DNA from: Actinomadura kijaniata NBRC 14229 | GTDB lineage: Bacteria > Actinomycetota > Actinomycetes > Streptosporangiales > Streptosporangiaceae | DNA length: 64,000 nucleotides | NCBI RefSeq assembly: GCF_001552175.1 | Contig: NZ_BCQR01000012.1 | Coordinates: forward strand, 34,963 to 98,962 | Reading direction: 5' to 3' | Shown here: positions 26,409-35,121 of the stretch, piece by piece | How positions within the stretch are numbered: the first letter of the stretch is position 1 | Layout of the letters: each line of letters begins with the position of its first letter | The notes under the pieces: generated by a model | Databases searched by the model: none | Told to the model about the DNA's origin: nothing | Seen by the model: the letters and a program-made list of their open reading frames with translations, nothing else | Made by a program: the position numbers and the translations under genes

Positions 26409-27272
26409 GTGAAGGAGTCACTGAAAGCACTGCTGGACATCCTCGACCTGGAACAGATCGAGAACGACATCTTCCGGGGCCGCAGCCCCGAGGACCGCCA
26501 ACAGCGGGTCTTCGGCGGCCAGGTCGCGGGCCAGGCCCTCGTCGCCGCGGGCCGCACCGTCCCGGTGGACCGCTCCGTCCACTCGCTCCACGCCTACTTC
26601 ATCCGCCCCGGCGACCCGTCGGTCCCGATCGTCTACACGGTCGACCGCGTCCGCGACGGCCGCTCCTTCACCACCCGCCGCGTCCTGGCGATCCAGCACG
26701 GCAAGGCCATCTTCAGCCTGTCGGCGTCGTTCCAGATCACCGAGGACGGCCCGGCCCACCACGCCCCGATGCCCGAGGCCCCGGCCCCGGAGACCCTGCC
26801 CCCGGCCCTGGACCGCCTGACCCCGCTGTTCGGCGAGCGCTTCGCCACCGAGTTCGTCAACCGCCGCCCCTTCGACGTCCGCCACGCGACCCCCCTGACC
26901 TGGGAGGCGGCCAAGGACCCGAAGCTGACGACCCCCGAGTCCAAGGTCTGGCTGAAGGTCGACGGCGACCTCCCCGACGACCCCCTGCTGCACGTCTGCC
27001 TGATGACGTACGCCTCGGACATGACCCTGCTGGACACGGTCCTCCTGAACCACGGCCTGGCCTGGGGCGACAACCGGACGATGGGCGCCAGCCTGGACCA
27101 CGCGATGTGGTTCCACAAGCCGTTCCGCGCCGACGAGTGGCTCCTCTACTACCAGGACACCCCCTTCGCCGGCGGAGCCCGCGGCCTCGCCCGAGGCCAG
27201 GTCTTCACCCAGGACGGAGACCTGGTCGTCTCGGTCATGCAGGAGGGCCTGATCCGAGTCACCGACTCCTGA
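26409..27272 (+). CDS. tesB: Acyl-CoA thioesterase II (chimeric: host 5' part plus element-borne 3' part)
   Basis: 287 residues of the TesB double-hotdog family. The first hotdog has RVFGGQVAGQALVAA and LHAYFIRPGD, the second YASDMTLLDT (catalytic Asp region), DHAMWFHKPFRADEWLLY, and SVMQEGLIR with the conserved glutamine. It hydrolyses medium- to long-chain acyl-CoA. A mobile element is inserted inside the gene: from the 48-bp core at 27098-27145 onward the sequence belongs to the element, and a second copy of this 3' end lies at 59074-59248. The two 57-codon tails encode the same peptide with three visible synonymous changes, so the enzyme, including its C-terminal catalytic residue, is preserved. 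Confidence 0.93.
   Translation: MKESLKALLDILDLEQIENDIFRGRSPEDRQQRVFGGQVAGQALVAAGRTVPVDRSVHSLHAYFIRPGDPSVPIVYTVDRVRDGRSFTTRRVLAIQHGKAIFSLSASFQITEDGPAHHAPMPEAPAPETLPPALDRLTPLFGERFATEFVNRRPFDVRHATPLTWEAAKDPKLTTPESKVWLKVDGDLPDDPLLHVCLMTYASDMTLLDTVLLNHGLAWGDNRTMGASLDHAMWFHKPFRADEWLLYYQDTPFAGGARGLARGQVFTQDGDLVVSVMQEGLIRVTDS
27098..27145 (+). repeat. attL core (48-bp direct repeat, copy 1)
   Basis: Identical to 59074-59121. It encodes the highly conserved tesB segment MWFHKPFRADEWL. Homology continues beyond it with scattered mismatches to about 27460 (matching to about 59436), but stops abruptly to its left, as expected for a site-specific junction. Confidence 0.88.
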
Positions 27273-27277
27273 CCAGC

Positions 27278-27315
27278 GCGAACGCGGCCCAAGGATCACC
27301 TGGGGCCGCGTTCGC
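27278..27315 (+). terminator. tesB terminator, element-borne copy
   Basis: 13-bp perfect arms (27278-27290 and 27303-27315). The homologous hairpin in the displaced copy (59255-59290) has 16-bp arms, so the element imported the terminator together with the coding end. Confidence 0.8.
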
Positions 27316-27720
27316 GTGCAGGGCGTTGATCACAAAAGTGACCGCCATGGCGGGCTCGGCACTGCCCGGCCGCCGTCTCAGTGGCGCTCACTCCAGGCCA
27401 CTGGTGGTCGCCGCAGGCCGGTGGTTCCGAGCCAGGCGCGAGCCAGTCTTCGGCAATGGTCTAGACCATATGTCGACTGGGGGTGTACTCCCTTGTGCTG
27501 TGTCCATTGATCTCAGTGAAGGTTTCGCCGGCGAGCAGCACCACAGCGAGATGTGGTAACGGGGCTCGATGTCGTGAGCGATCCATGATCGCGCTCGACT
27601 GAGGTTGTGCCCTCGCCCAACCGCCTACACGAACCCTGAGGCCCACAAAGAACTGCTGTCGTTGTGGTCTTTATCTGCTGTACACGCTGAGGCCGTCTCC
27701 CTCTAACGGTCGCCGGGCGG
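27316..27720. other. Non-coding left arm of the element
   Basis: The first about 145 bases are homologous (imperfect) to the host sequence 59292-59436 on the far side of the element. The remainder to 27720 shows a small palindrome, GGTCTAGACC near 27458, and no convincing gene. Confidence 0.5.
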
Positions 27721-28929
27721 CTATAGAGGAGGAAAGTTCTTGTCTAGCCAGGCTTGGATGTCGGCGACGGTCTTGTAGCCGTGCTGGTGGAGGGTGTCGG
27801 TGATGTCGCGGCCGCAGACCAGGGCGATGGGGTGTCCGTCTTCGCGGACCTCTTCCTGGACCTGCTTGGCGAAGTAGGAGGTGGTGATGAAGACGCCGAA
27901 GTTGCGGTGGCGCAGCCGGGAGATCAGCCGGGAGACATCGCGTACCCCCACCCCGTTGGTGGCGGCGTAGCACTTGGCCTCCAGTGCAAAGTCGATGGCG
28001 ATGCGGTCGGCGGGCGGGCCCAGGATGTACTCGCCGACCGCATCGCGGCCGCCGTCGCGGCTGGGCCGGGTCACATCGCAGCGCCCGGTGGCCGGGGCGA
28101 TCAGCCGCCACAGTGCCACCGCGCAGGCCTCGAAGCCGTGCGGGTGCTGGCGGAAGTGGTTCCGGATCGTCTCCAAAACGGCGGTGGCCTGGGGGTTGTC
28201 AGGCAGCTGGTCGGCGGTTGTCCTGATGACGGTGGTGGGCGGGGCCAGCAGCGGTGTGCAGGCTCCGCTTTGCACCCAGGTGCGCCAGGTCGGCGGGCAG
28301 TCCCCGGCCAGCGGGTCGCCGCCGCCCAGCACGTGGGAGATCCAGGAACGGGGGATCCTGGCCTCGTCCAGCACGGTGAAGCGGGCCCGGTAGTTCTGGA
28401 AGCGCTGCCCGCCGGTGGACCGCCACACCGCAGCCAGCTCATCATCGGCGGTCAGGGTGGGGCCGCCGGGCACTAGCAGGCCGCGGAATCGCACGTCGCG
28501 CCCCTGGCTGGGGATCTTCTCAAACAGCAGGAACGGCGGGACCTTGGCGCGGTCGGCGGCTGTCCCGTGGGCGGCGGCGAAGGTGTCGCGCAGCAGCAGG
28601 TTGCCGCCGCGGGAGGTGGCGTGCAGCTCCCGTCCGGGGGTGCGGTTGTCGCCGAAGTAGGTGAAGGTGCCGGTCTGCAGGTCCAGGAAGTCGGGCCAGT
28701 CGGCCTCGCCGCCGGTGGTGTAGAGCACCGACAGGCGCACCGTGCCCTTGAACGGGGAGCCGCAGTGCCGGAACCCGCCCTGGTTGCCCACCCCCGGGAT
28801 CATCTTGGCGATCGGGTCATCGCCGGCATGGCCGCTGGAGCCACCGGCATAGGCGGTATCGACGATCAGGTCAGCAGCCCCCAGGCCCGCGAAGGAGACC
28901 CGGGAGGAGACAGAGGCAGCGACACTCAT
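27721..28929 (-). CDS. AspBHI-like modification-dependent restriction endonuclease
   Basis: 402 residues. The N-terminal half matches the AspBHI N-terminal (SRA-like, modified-cytosine-reading) domain: FAGLGAADLIVDTAY, GNQGGFRHCGSPFKGTVRL, TFTYFGDNRTPG and GGNLLLRDTF. The C-terminal Mrr-like nuclease shows Asp-x20-Glu-Ala-Lys, ending in ALEAKCYAATNGVGVRDV, equivalent to the D-x20-QAK site of MspJI. Family members cut DNA containing 5-methyl- or hydroxymethylcytosine, so it likely restricts modified phage DNA. ATG 28929 has no clear Shine-Dalgarno and may be leaderless. It is divergent from the ParB/helicase operon. Confidence 0.85.
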   Translation of the reverse strand: MSVAASVSSRVSFAGLGAADLIVDTAYAGGSSGHAGDDPIAKMIPGVGNQGGFRHCGSPFKGTVRLSVLYTTGGEADWPDFLDLQTGTFTYFGDNRTPGRELHATSRGGNLLLRDTFAAAHGTAADRAKVPPFLLFEKIPSQGRDVRFRGLLVPGGPTLTADDELAAVWRSTGGQRFQNYRARFTVLDEARIPRSWISHVLGGGDPLAGDCPPTWRTWVQSGACTPLLAPPTTVIRTTADQLPDNPQATAVLETIRNHFRQHPHGFEACAVALWRLIAPATGRCDVTRPSRDGGRDAVGEYILGPPADRIAIDFALEAKCYAATNGVGVRDVSRLISRLRHRNFGVFITTSYFAKQVQEEVREDGHPIALVCGRDITDTLHQHGYKTVADIQAWLDKNFPPL

Positions 28930-29397
28930 GAAGCCATGGATAGCAGGGATTCCCGACACCAAGGACCTCAACTGGCTGTGCTGTGCGCCTGCCGAAGAGC
29001 TGCTGTCTCCGTAGAGGCTACAGGGCACTGCTTTGGGGGAAGAACGCGTTTCTCGGAGCTCTTGCCGATGACCCACTCAGCCTGCTTTGAAGAAGCAGCG
29101 CTCCTCCACACTGAGAGCTGCTCCCCCGCTGGTGCAGGCGATCTGCTGATGATCATGGAGTCTCGGTCGCGCCGGTCAGCCCGTTCCAGGCCAAAGGAGG
29201 TCTTGCAAAGACGTGCCTGCGTCTACAACCCCAGTGTTAGGGAGATCCTGATCTTTGCGCGGGCCGGATGGAGTGTCTTCCAGGCAGAGAACGCCGCAAG
29301 TGCCTCATCGGGAAGATTGGCAACTATCGGGTGCAAAGTGTCAGTAGCGCCTAGCATGATGGGTGCGTGCACGTCACTGACCTGCCAGAGGTGATCA
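28930..29397. other. Divergent intergenic region between two defence-type units
   Basis: About 470 bp of lower GC than the backbone, expected to hold the promoters of both the AspBHI-like gene (minus) and the ParB-like operon (plus). Short ORFs here have no recognisable product. GAGGTGATCA precedes the ATG at 29398. Confidence 0.4.
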
Positions 29398-30825
29398 ATG
29401 AGCCCCACCCGGCCACCTGGCGCCGACGAGAACGAGAAGCTGGTTGCGGCCCGCCTTGCCGCGGCACGCCGTGGCGACGGCACTCCTGAGACCTTCCGGG
29501 TTGAGTGGCGCGGTCAAGATCGAAATCTTCCGGTCATCGATATGCCGGTCGCTGTGCTCTACTTCAACCCTGAGACGCATCGCATCCGGGCACAGCGCGC
29601 TCACGATCCCGTGCGCGACGCAGCGCTGGCGGACGACCCTTGGAGCTCACAGAGCCAGGCCTATCTCCACTCCCTGCTCATGGCAAAACCGGATAACCCG
29701 GATATTCGGGATCCGGATTTCCTGGCTCTCATGGACGATCTGAAGGTCAATGCGCAGAACACGGCGGGGTTGATCACCCCGAGCGGGATCGTGGTGGATG
29801 GAAATACCCGTTGCGCTGCCCTGAAGGAGATCAGGCAGCCTAACATCCGCGTGGCAGTCCTCCCTGAGGACTGGGGATGGGACGACATTAACGCAGTGGA
29901 GTTGAACCTTCAGCTTCGCAAGACATTCCGCCGCGAATACTCCTTCATCAACGAGATCATCGCTCATAGTGAGCTCCTCGCTAAAGGGCGGACCTTGGAG
30001 GCGACCGCGGCCGCCTTCCGCAAGAAGAAGAAGACCATCGAGGCAGGTCAGTGGGCACTCGCCCTCATTGATGAGGCGATCGAACGCAGTCATGCCGACC
30101 TAGATGACGGTACCGGTGTCCGGCTCCGGCGAATGGACTTCGAGGGGCACCAGGAGTCTCTCAAAGAGATCTACGAGCGTTACAAGCGAGTCCATGCTGA
30201 GAATCCTGACCTTGCCAGGCGACTCAGAGAGGCCAGCTTGGCGGCTCTGCTGGTAGACGCATCGAAGACAGCTATCCGCAACATCTGGCTTGTGGATGAC
30301 TTTGATGAGAAATACCTCAAACCGAAGCTGGCGCCTGAGTTCAGGCCTGCTTCTACTGCGGCTAAGTCCGCCGGGGTCAGCATTCCAGGACTCAGCGTCA
30401 CCATGCTGCCTGAGGACTCCAGAGTTGAAGACGCCAAGGCCACCACGGACAAGCTACTCAAAGCCAAGGCCCGGGCTGCCGCCGCAGCAAAGCTGTCACC
30501 AGCTGAATCCACCCGCACGACGTTGCTTATCAACGAGGCCAAGGAAGCGATCCAGAAGAGTCTTAGTCAGGCCGAGCGTGACGCTCGTCAGGCACAGAAA
30601 AAGATGGCCGCACCTGACAAACTCGATGAGGCCACTGACGCCTTGCGTGCATGCATCGCAGACATTGCCAGGGCCCGCGCCCAGAACATTCTTGACAACG
30701 AGGCTCTGGACGACGCGTTGATCGGTTTGCGGGACACACTCAGCCAACTGGCCCGGGCCGCATCACGCGGTGTCAGTGAACCCGGGATCGGCCTGGCCTG
30801 GCTGCAGCGTGCAACCGCGGAGTAG
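29398..30825 (+). CDS. ParB/Srx-like domain protein, first gene of putative defence operon
   Basis: 475 residues. A ParB-like N-terminal domain (about 40-165) has PVIDMPVAVLYFNPETHRIRA and the nucleotide-binding/nuclease-type motif GIVVDGNTRCAALKE, followed by helical DNA-binding-like segments with a KKKKT patch near residue 205. The C-terminal half is long, helical and Ala/Lys/Glu-rich (340-475), possibly coiled coil. ParB-like domains occur as CTP-binding or nuclease modules in several defence and modification systems (DndB, DpdB), but no Dnd or Dpd partners are present. It is 11 bp upstream of a helicase gene. Confidence 0.75.
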   Translation: MSPTRPPGADENEKLVAARLAAARRGDGTPETFRVEWRGQDRNLPVIDMPVAVLYFNPETHRIRAQRAHDPVRDAALADDPWSSQSQAYLHSLLMAKPDNPDIRDPDFLALMDDLKVNAQNTAGLITPSGIVVDGNTRCAALKEIRQPNIRVAVLPEDWGWDDINAVELNLQLRKTFRREYSFINEIIAHSELLAKGRTLEATAAAFRKKKKTIEAGQWALALIDEAIERSHADLDDGTGVRLRRMDFEGHQESLKEIYERYKRVHAENPDLARRLREASLAALLVDASKTAIRNIWLVDDFDEKYLKPKLAPEFRPASTAAKSAGVSIPGLSVTMLPEDSRVEDAKATTDKLLKAKARAAAAAKLSPAESTRTTLLINEAKEAIQKSLSQAERDARQAQKKMAAPDKLDEATDALRACIADIARARAQNILDNEALDDALIGLRDTLSQLARAASRGVSEPGIGLAWLQRATAE

Positions 30826-30836
30826 GAAGCCGGTGC

Positions 30837-32663
30837 ATGTCCACTCTCTGTCTCGAACTTCAGCCCTCTGGAACAGCGGTTCTCTTCCGTGTGCCCGATG
30901 AACGAGCAGGCGATTTGCGTAAGCTCTCGGGTCGGTTTCTCACGGCCCGGCACCAGGGGCCGACCCTAGTAGAACTGGAACTGGAGGACCTCCTAGCAAA
31001 TCTCCGGGAGCTATCAGAGTGGCCGTCTCAGGACGTGGAGTGGCAGCCCGAGCTCAGGCTCCTGGTCGAGACGAGTCTCCAGGACACGCTGGCTGCTAGC
31101 AGGCAGCTCGAGCGGCCGGAGGCGCCGCCCCTGTCTCCGGCAGAGATCAATGATGTGCTGTACGCCTCCGGCTGGTGTGCTCCCGAGCCGCTCACGACCT
31201 TCCAACTCCGCGACATCGCCAAGTTGCTGTGCATGAGCCATGGAGCCAACTTCAGTGTGCCCGGCTCCGGAAAAACCCGCGTTGCTCTGGCAACGTTCCA
31301 AGTACTGCGTGCGCAGGCCCAGGTCGAGCGGATTCTGGTTGTGGCCCCGAAGGCGGCTTACGAGAGCTGGCAATTGGAGAACGCGGTCTGCTTCTCCAAA
31401 CCCTTGCACGTGCAAGTGCTAGATCGCTGCCGTGTCGACCCAGCTGCCGAGTTGATCGTTGTTAACTACGAAGGCCTGGTGAAGCACCAGGTGTCGCTGG
31501 CGCGGTGGCTCACCGTTAAACCCTCGATGTTTGTCCTAGACGAGGCGCATCGGATGAAGAAGGGGGCCGACGGCGTTCACGGAGCTGCGTGCCTGGCCCT
31601 CGGTCCGAGGGCCCACCGCCGCCTTATTTTGACCGGCACACCCGCCCCCAACGGTGCTAAGGATCTGGAAAGCCTGCTGGGTTTCGTGTGGCCAGGCGAA
31701 GGCCGCCGGATTGTTACCCGGGCCATCGGGAACGGGGATCTGCGCCATGCCAGCACCGTGCTCCGACCTCTCTTCACGCGCACGACCAAGAGCGAGCTTG
31801 GCCTGCCGAAGGTCAAGCCCACAATCCGGCGCATTGAACTTCCTGATCTTCATCGAGAGATCTACGCTGCACTGATCGGCGAGATGAGCGTCCGGGCAGC
31901 TCAAGTAGCCCATCCTGAATCCCAGGAAAGCCTGGAGGCGCTGGGGCGCGTCATGATGTATCTACTCATGGCGGCAACCAGCCCCGCTTTGCTCGCCGTG
32001 GGTGACACTAAATATGAAGCACTGCGCTTCCGAGTGCCGCCGCTTGATGTGCCAGGCGATGCTTCACTGTACGAACTACTGCAAGATCTCCCTAGCTATG
32101 AGCTGTCGCCGAAATACCAGGAAACCTTGGCGATTGTTGACGCGAACGCCAAAGCCGGACGCAAAACGCTGGTGTGGTCGACTTTTGTCCGCAACCTCAC
32201 CACCTTGAAACTCATGCTGACCCCCTACCGGCCAGCCTTGGTGCATGGCGGCACATCAGACCGCGTTGATCAGCTTAAGCGGTTCCGAAAAGACCCTGAC
32301 TGCCATGTCCTGCTCTCCAACCCCGCTACCCTCGGTGAGGGCGTCAGCTTGCATAAGGACTGCCACGATGCGGTCTACGTTGACCGGGACTTCGCTGCAG
32401 GGCGCTACCTGCAGAGCCTCGACCGCATCCACCGTCTCGGACTGAAACCCGGAACGATCACTAACATCACGGTGCTCTCGGCAACTAACACGATTGATGA
32501 CGTTGTTGAGCAACGGCTTGAAACTAAGCTCCGGTTTATGGAAGCAGTTCTAGATGACCCTGCCGTCGGACAACTCGCCGACCTCGATGAAGAACCCGCC
32601 GCCGCGATGCAGGCAGACATGGCAGCATTGCTGGAACACCTAAATGTCCTCCCTGCCAGCTGA
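30837..32663 (+). CDS. SNF2-type SF2 helicase/ATPase, second gene of putative defence operon
   Basis: 608 residues. The first 100 residues are unassigned. SF2 motor: FSVPGSGKTRVAL (Walker A, about 142), LVVAPKAAYESW (Ia), FVLDEAHRMK (DEAH), LILTGTPAPNG (III). The C-terminal lobe has LVWSTFVRNL, LVHGGTSDR, LLSNPATLGEGVSLH (V) and YLQSLDRIHRLG (VI), the SNF2/Rad54-like layout. It would translocate on DNA and work with the nuclease encoded next, whose start lies 20 bp inside this gene. Confidence 0.85.
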   Translation: MSTLCLELQPSGTAVLFRVPDERAGDLRKLSGRFLTARHQGPTLVELELEDLLANLRELSEWPSQDVEWQPELRLLVETSLQDTLAASRQLERPEAPPLSPAEINDVLYASGWCAPEPLTTFQLRDIAKLLCMSHGANFSVPGSGKTRVALATFQVLRAQAQVERILVVAPKAAYESWQLENAVCFSKPLHVQVLDRCRVDPAAELIVVNYEGLVKHQVSLARWLTVKPSMFVLDEAHRMKKGADGVHGAACLALGPRAHRRLILTGTPAPNGAKDLESLLGFVWPGEGRRIVTRAIGNGDLRHASTVLRPLFTRTTKSELGLPKVKPTIRRIELPDLHREIYAALIGEMSVRAAQVAHPESQESLEALGRVMMYLLMAATSPALLAVGDTKYEALRFRVPPLDVPGDASLYELLQDLPSYELSPKYQETLAIVDANAKAGRKTLVWSTFVRNLTTLKLMLTPYRPALVHGGTSDRVDQLKRFRKDPDCHVLLSNPATLGEGVSLHKDCHDAVYVDRDFAAGRYLQSLDRIHRLGLKPGTITNITVLSATNTIDDVVEQRLETKLRFMEAVLDDPAVGQLADLDEEPAAAMQADMAALLEHLNVLPAS

Positions 32664-33552
32664 ACCCATTCTTCGCGCCGCCCGCCGATGGAGCCATCAC
32701 CTCCGGCACTCATCTGTAGAACGTGCCCATGCTGTGTTCGCCAACCATCCCGACTTCGTCGACCTCACGCCCACGCAGTACGGCGCTGCCCTCGCCTGGC
32801 TCAAGGAAGTCGGGATCGTCACCAGTGACGGGGCATTGGCCCATCGCTGCAACCCACTTGAGCTGGCCCTCATGGAAGCAGCAATCCTGCACGCCAGCCC
32901 GCTATGGCTCCGTGACGCTGATCAGCTGATCAGCACCCCCGACGATCTGCCCGAAGACGCAATCTCAGCGGGACAGGCCCTGGGGCTAGTCCCACGCCAG
33001 ACTGCGGCCGTGATACATACTGCCTGGGGAAAGGTCGACACCGCCGCCCGCGAGCAGGTTGGCACAGCCGGTGAGGAGACACTGGCCAAGCTTATCGGGC
33101 AAGTTGCAGGTATAACCGTTGAGCATGTCGCGGAGTATGCCGACGGCCTGGGTTACGACATTACTGTACACGCCGACGGACTCCATTTGAACCTGGAGGT
33201 CAAGACCACTATCCGGAGGGGCCGCCTCACCATCTATCTGTCCCGTAATGAGTATGAAGTTATGCAGGACGACCCAGATTGGAGGCTTGTCGTTGTCTTT
33301 CTGAATGAAGATCGGCAAGTGGGGGCCATCGGGACGATTATCTCCAGCTGGATCCGCCAGCATGCTCCTTCTGATTGCTTTCCGGCCAGCCGGTGGGAAT
33401 CGGCCCGCTTGGACATTGCGCCAGCGGCCATCCAACGCGGGATCAGTGACGTAGGTGCCTGGGCGGGGGATCGGCTCAGCGTCCACCATGTGCTCCGTGT
33501 CGGGGCAGGAGCGCGCCCCCCCGCCTGGATGACGGAAGCATCTCTCGGTTGA
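32644..33552 (+). CDS. NO VEIN / DUF3883-type nuclease domain protein, third gene of putative defence operon
   Basis: 302 residues. The C-terminal domain (about 135-225) fits the NO VEIN/DUF3883 PD-(D/E)XK-like fold: EETLAKLIGQ, YDITVHADGLHLNLEVKTTI (the E-x-K pair) and IYLSRNEYEVMQDDPDWRLVVVF. The N-terminal 130 residues are helical and unassigned. DUF3883 nucleases often accompany SNF2 helicases in phage-defence operons. It overlaps the helicase gene by 20 bp and ends convergently 117 bp from the integrase. Confidence 0.8.
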   Translation: MSSLPAEPILRAARRWSHHLRHSSVERAHAVFANHPDFVDLTPTQYGAALAWLKEVGIVTSDGALAHRCNPLELALMEAAILHASPLWLRDADQLISTPDDLPEDAISAGQALGLVPRQTAAVIHTAWGKVDTAAREQVGTAGEETLAKLIGQVAGITVEHVAEYADGLGYDITVHADGLHLNLEVKTTIRRGRLTIYLSRNEYEVMQDDPDWRLVVVFLNEDRQVGAIGTIISSWIRQHAPSDCFPASRWESARLDIAPAAIQRGISDVGAWAGDRLSVHHVLRVGAGARPPAWMTEASLG

Positions 33553-33669
33553 GGCTCCTCCTGCGCAACGAAACTATTGAGTGCTGACGCGAACACCCTT
33601 TCCTGGTGGCTTCTTTTCGACAAAGAGCTTCCTGAGCTGGTCCGGTGGTTTCGGTAAAGAACCGTTTCC

Positions 33670-35049
33670 TCAGATCGGAGAGCCGCCATCTCCGAGCGCA
33701 TCGATGATCCGTTGCGTGTTTGCGTCCTCCTGGCCATAGATGCAGCGGGCGTAGGTCTGGAGGAGGACCGAGACGGTGTTGCCCGCTCGCTGAGCCACAT
33801 CCGGGGCTGGGACTCCGGAGTTGAGCCACAGCGACAGCGCCGCGTGGCGAAGGTCATAGGGGCGCTTCGCCAGCGGCGAGTTGTACAGGTGCGGCGGAAG
33901 CGCCAACCGCCGTGCCTTGTGCCAGGTGTCCAGGTATCGCGTGGAGTCCAGGGCTTGGCCGTGCGGTCCGGGGAACAGCCGACCGTCGTCAGCGGTACCG
34001 AACGTGGCGATGTGCCACTGCAGGATCCGAACGAGTTCCGGAGGGATTGGAACGTCGCGACCGTCGTCTGTGGCCCGGTGCTTCAGCCCGCGTGTCTCGT
34101 GCTTGCTGCCGTCGTCGGTCCAAGCGCTTCCGGCGCGCGTGGTGGCCGCCGAAAGTTGGATCAGGCCGGGACCAGCCTCGGGCAGCTTGCAGTCCTGGAG
34201 CCGCAATTGTACGGCTTCTTCGGGACGCAGGGCGGCGAAGTACAGGCAGGCGAAGAACGCCAGGAGACGCGGCCCGCGCTGCTTGTCCCAGACGCCGACG
34301 TAGGTCACGGCGGTCAGCAGCTCGCGCACCTGCCGGGGGCTGGCCACCACGCGTGGATCTACTTGGCGCGTGACCGTGACCGGCCGCCAGGCGAGGCGTT
34401 CCACGGGGTTGTATTCCAGCTCGCCGCGCTCGACGGCGTAGTTCAGCGCGCTGGTCAGGACGGCGCGATAACGCGCAGCCGTGCTGGCCTTGGCGGGCGT
34501 GCCGTTGTCCTTGGTGCCCAGGGAATGCAGCAGCGCACGCAGGGCGTCCAGATCCAGCAGGTCGGTGACTGGACGGGACCGTTCTGCGACCCACTCCAGG
34601 ACGCCAGCTTGCTCCTCGGGGACTTCACGCCCTTGGAGGGGACGGAACGCCCAGTGCCGCAGAGCGTCACGCAGCCTTCGCTCGCTCGGTGCTCCACTGC
34701 GGTCGCTCAACAGCGCAAGGGTGATCTTCACGTGTCCTGAGACGAGGTTGCGCCGGCTGTTCCCAGCGGCCTCCGGCCACTTCATCGCCGTGTGGACGCG
34801 CCCGAGCTCGTACCAGGTCATGGCCTTCGGCTTAGGACGCAGCGATGCGGGCAGGCCCTCATTGTCGACGTCGAAGTGCTCTCCAGCCCGGGCCGCTGCG
34901 ATCAACTGGTTTCGGAAATGCTCAGCCAGCGTCGAGGTGAGGTAGGAGGCCGAGAACGTCTTGCCGTCGACGACCCAGCGGACCTGGTAGGGCTTTCGCC
35001 TGTTCGGGCGGCATTGGGTCTTCCAGAACTGGACGTTGCCGATGCGCAC
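33670..35049 (-). CDS. int: Tyrosine recombinase / integrase of the element
   Basis: 459 residues. A core-binding helical region (about 60-190) precedes a catalytic domain with Arg in FAALRPEEAVQL, a YDLRH block in RPYDLRHAALSLWL (first His of the usual HxxR is Tyr, common in actinomycete integrases), Asn replacing the usual His/Trp in AGNTVSVLL, and the nucleophilic Tyr in QTYARCIYG. It would recombine attP with the tesB 3' end. GTG start with AAAGAG upstream. Unlike most AICEs the gene lies 6.5 kb from its attachment site, separated by defence cargo. Confidence 0.9.
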   Translation of the reverse strand: MRIGNVQFWKTQCRPNRRKPYQVRWVVDGKTFSASYLTSTLAEHFRNQLIAAARAGEHFDVDNEGLPASLRPKPKAMTWYELGRVHTAMKWPEAAGNSRRNLVSGHVKITLALLSDRSGAPSERRLRDALRHWAFRPLQGREVPEEQAGVLEWVAERSRPVTDLLDLDALRALLHSLGTKDNGTPAKASTAARYRAVLTSALNYAVERGELEYNPVERLAWRPVTVTRQVDPRVVASPRQVRELLTAVTYVGVWDKQRGPRLLAFFACLYFAALRPEEAVQLRLQDCKLPEAGPGLIQLSAATTRAGSAWTDDGSKHETRGLKHRATDDGRDVPIPPELVRILQWHIATFGTADDGRLFPGPHGQALDSTRYLDTWHKARRLALPPHLYNSPLAKRPYDLRHAALSLWLNSGVPAPDVAQRAGNTVSVLLQTYARCIYGQEDANTQRIIDALGDGGSPI

Positions 35050-35121
35050 TGGAACTCTTTCTGCTCGAAAACCGGGGGGAAGGAGGCCGGGCGCCCCTCG
35101 TGGACGCCCGGTGTTCTGGGA

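Noticed and set aside
29223..29483. 86-codon minus-strand frame upstream of the ParB-like gene
   Set aside because: Overlaps the start of the ParB-like gene, with no ribosome binding site and no recognisable domain.
29398..33552. Assignment of the ParB/SNF2/NO VEIN operon to Dnd, Dpd or DISARM
   Set aside because: The hallmark genes (dndC/dndD, dpdA, drmA/drmB or a methylase) are absent, and only single domains are shared.
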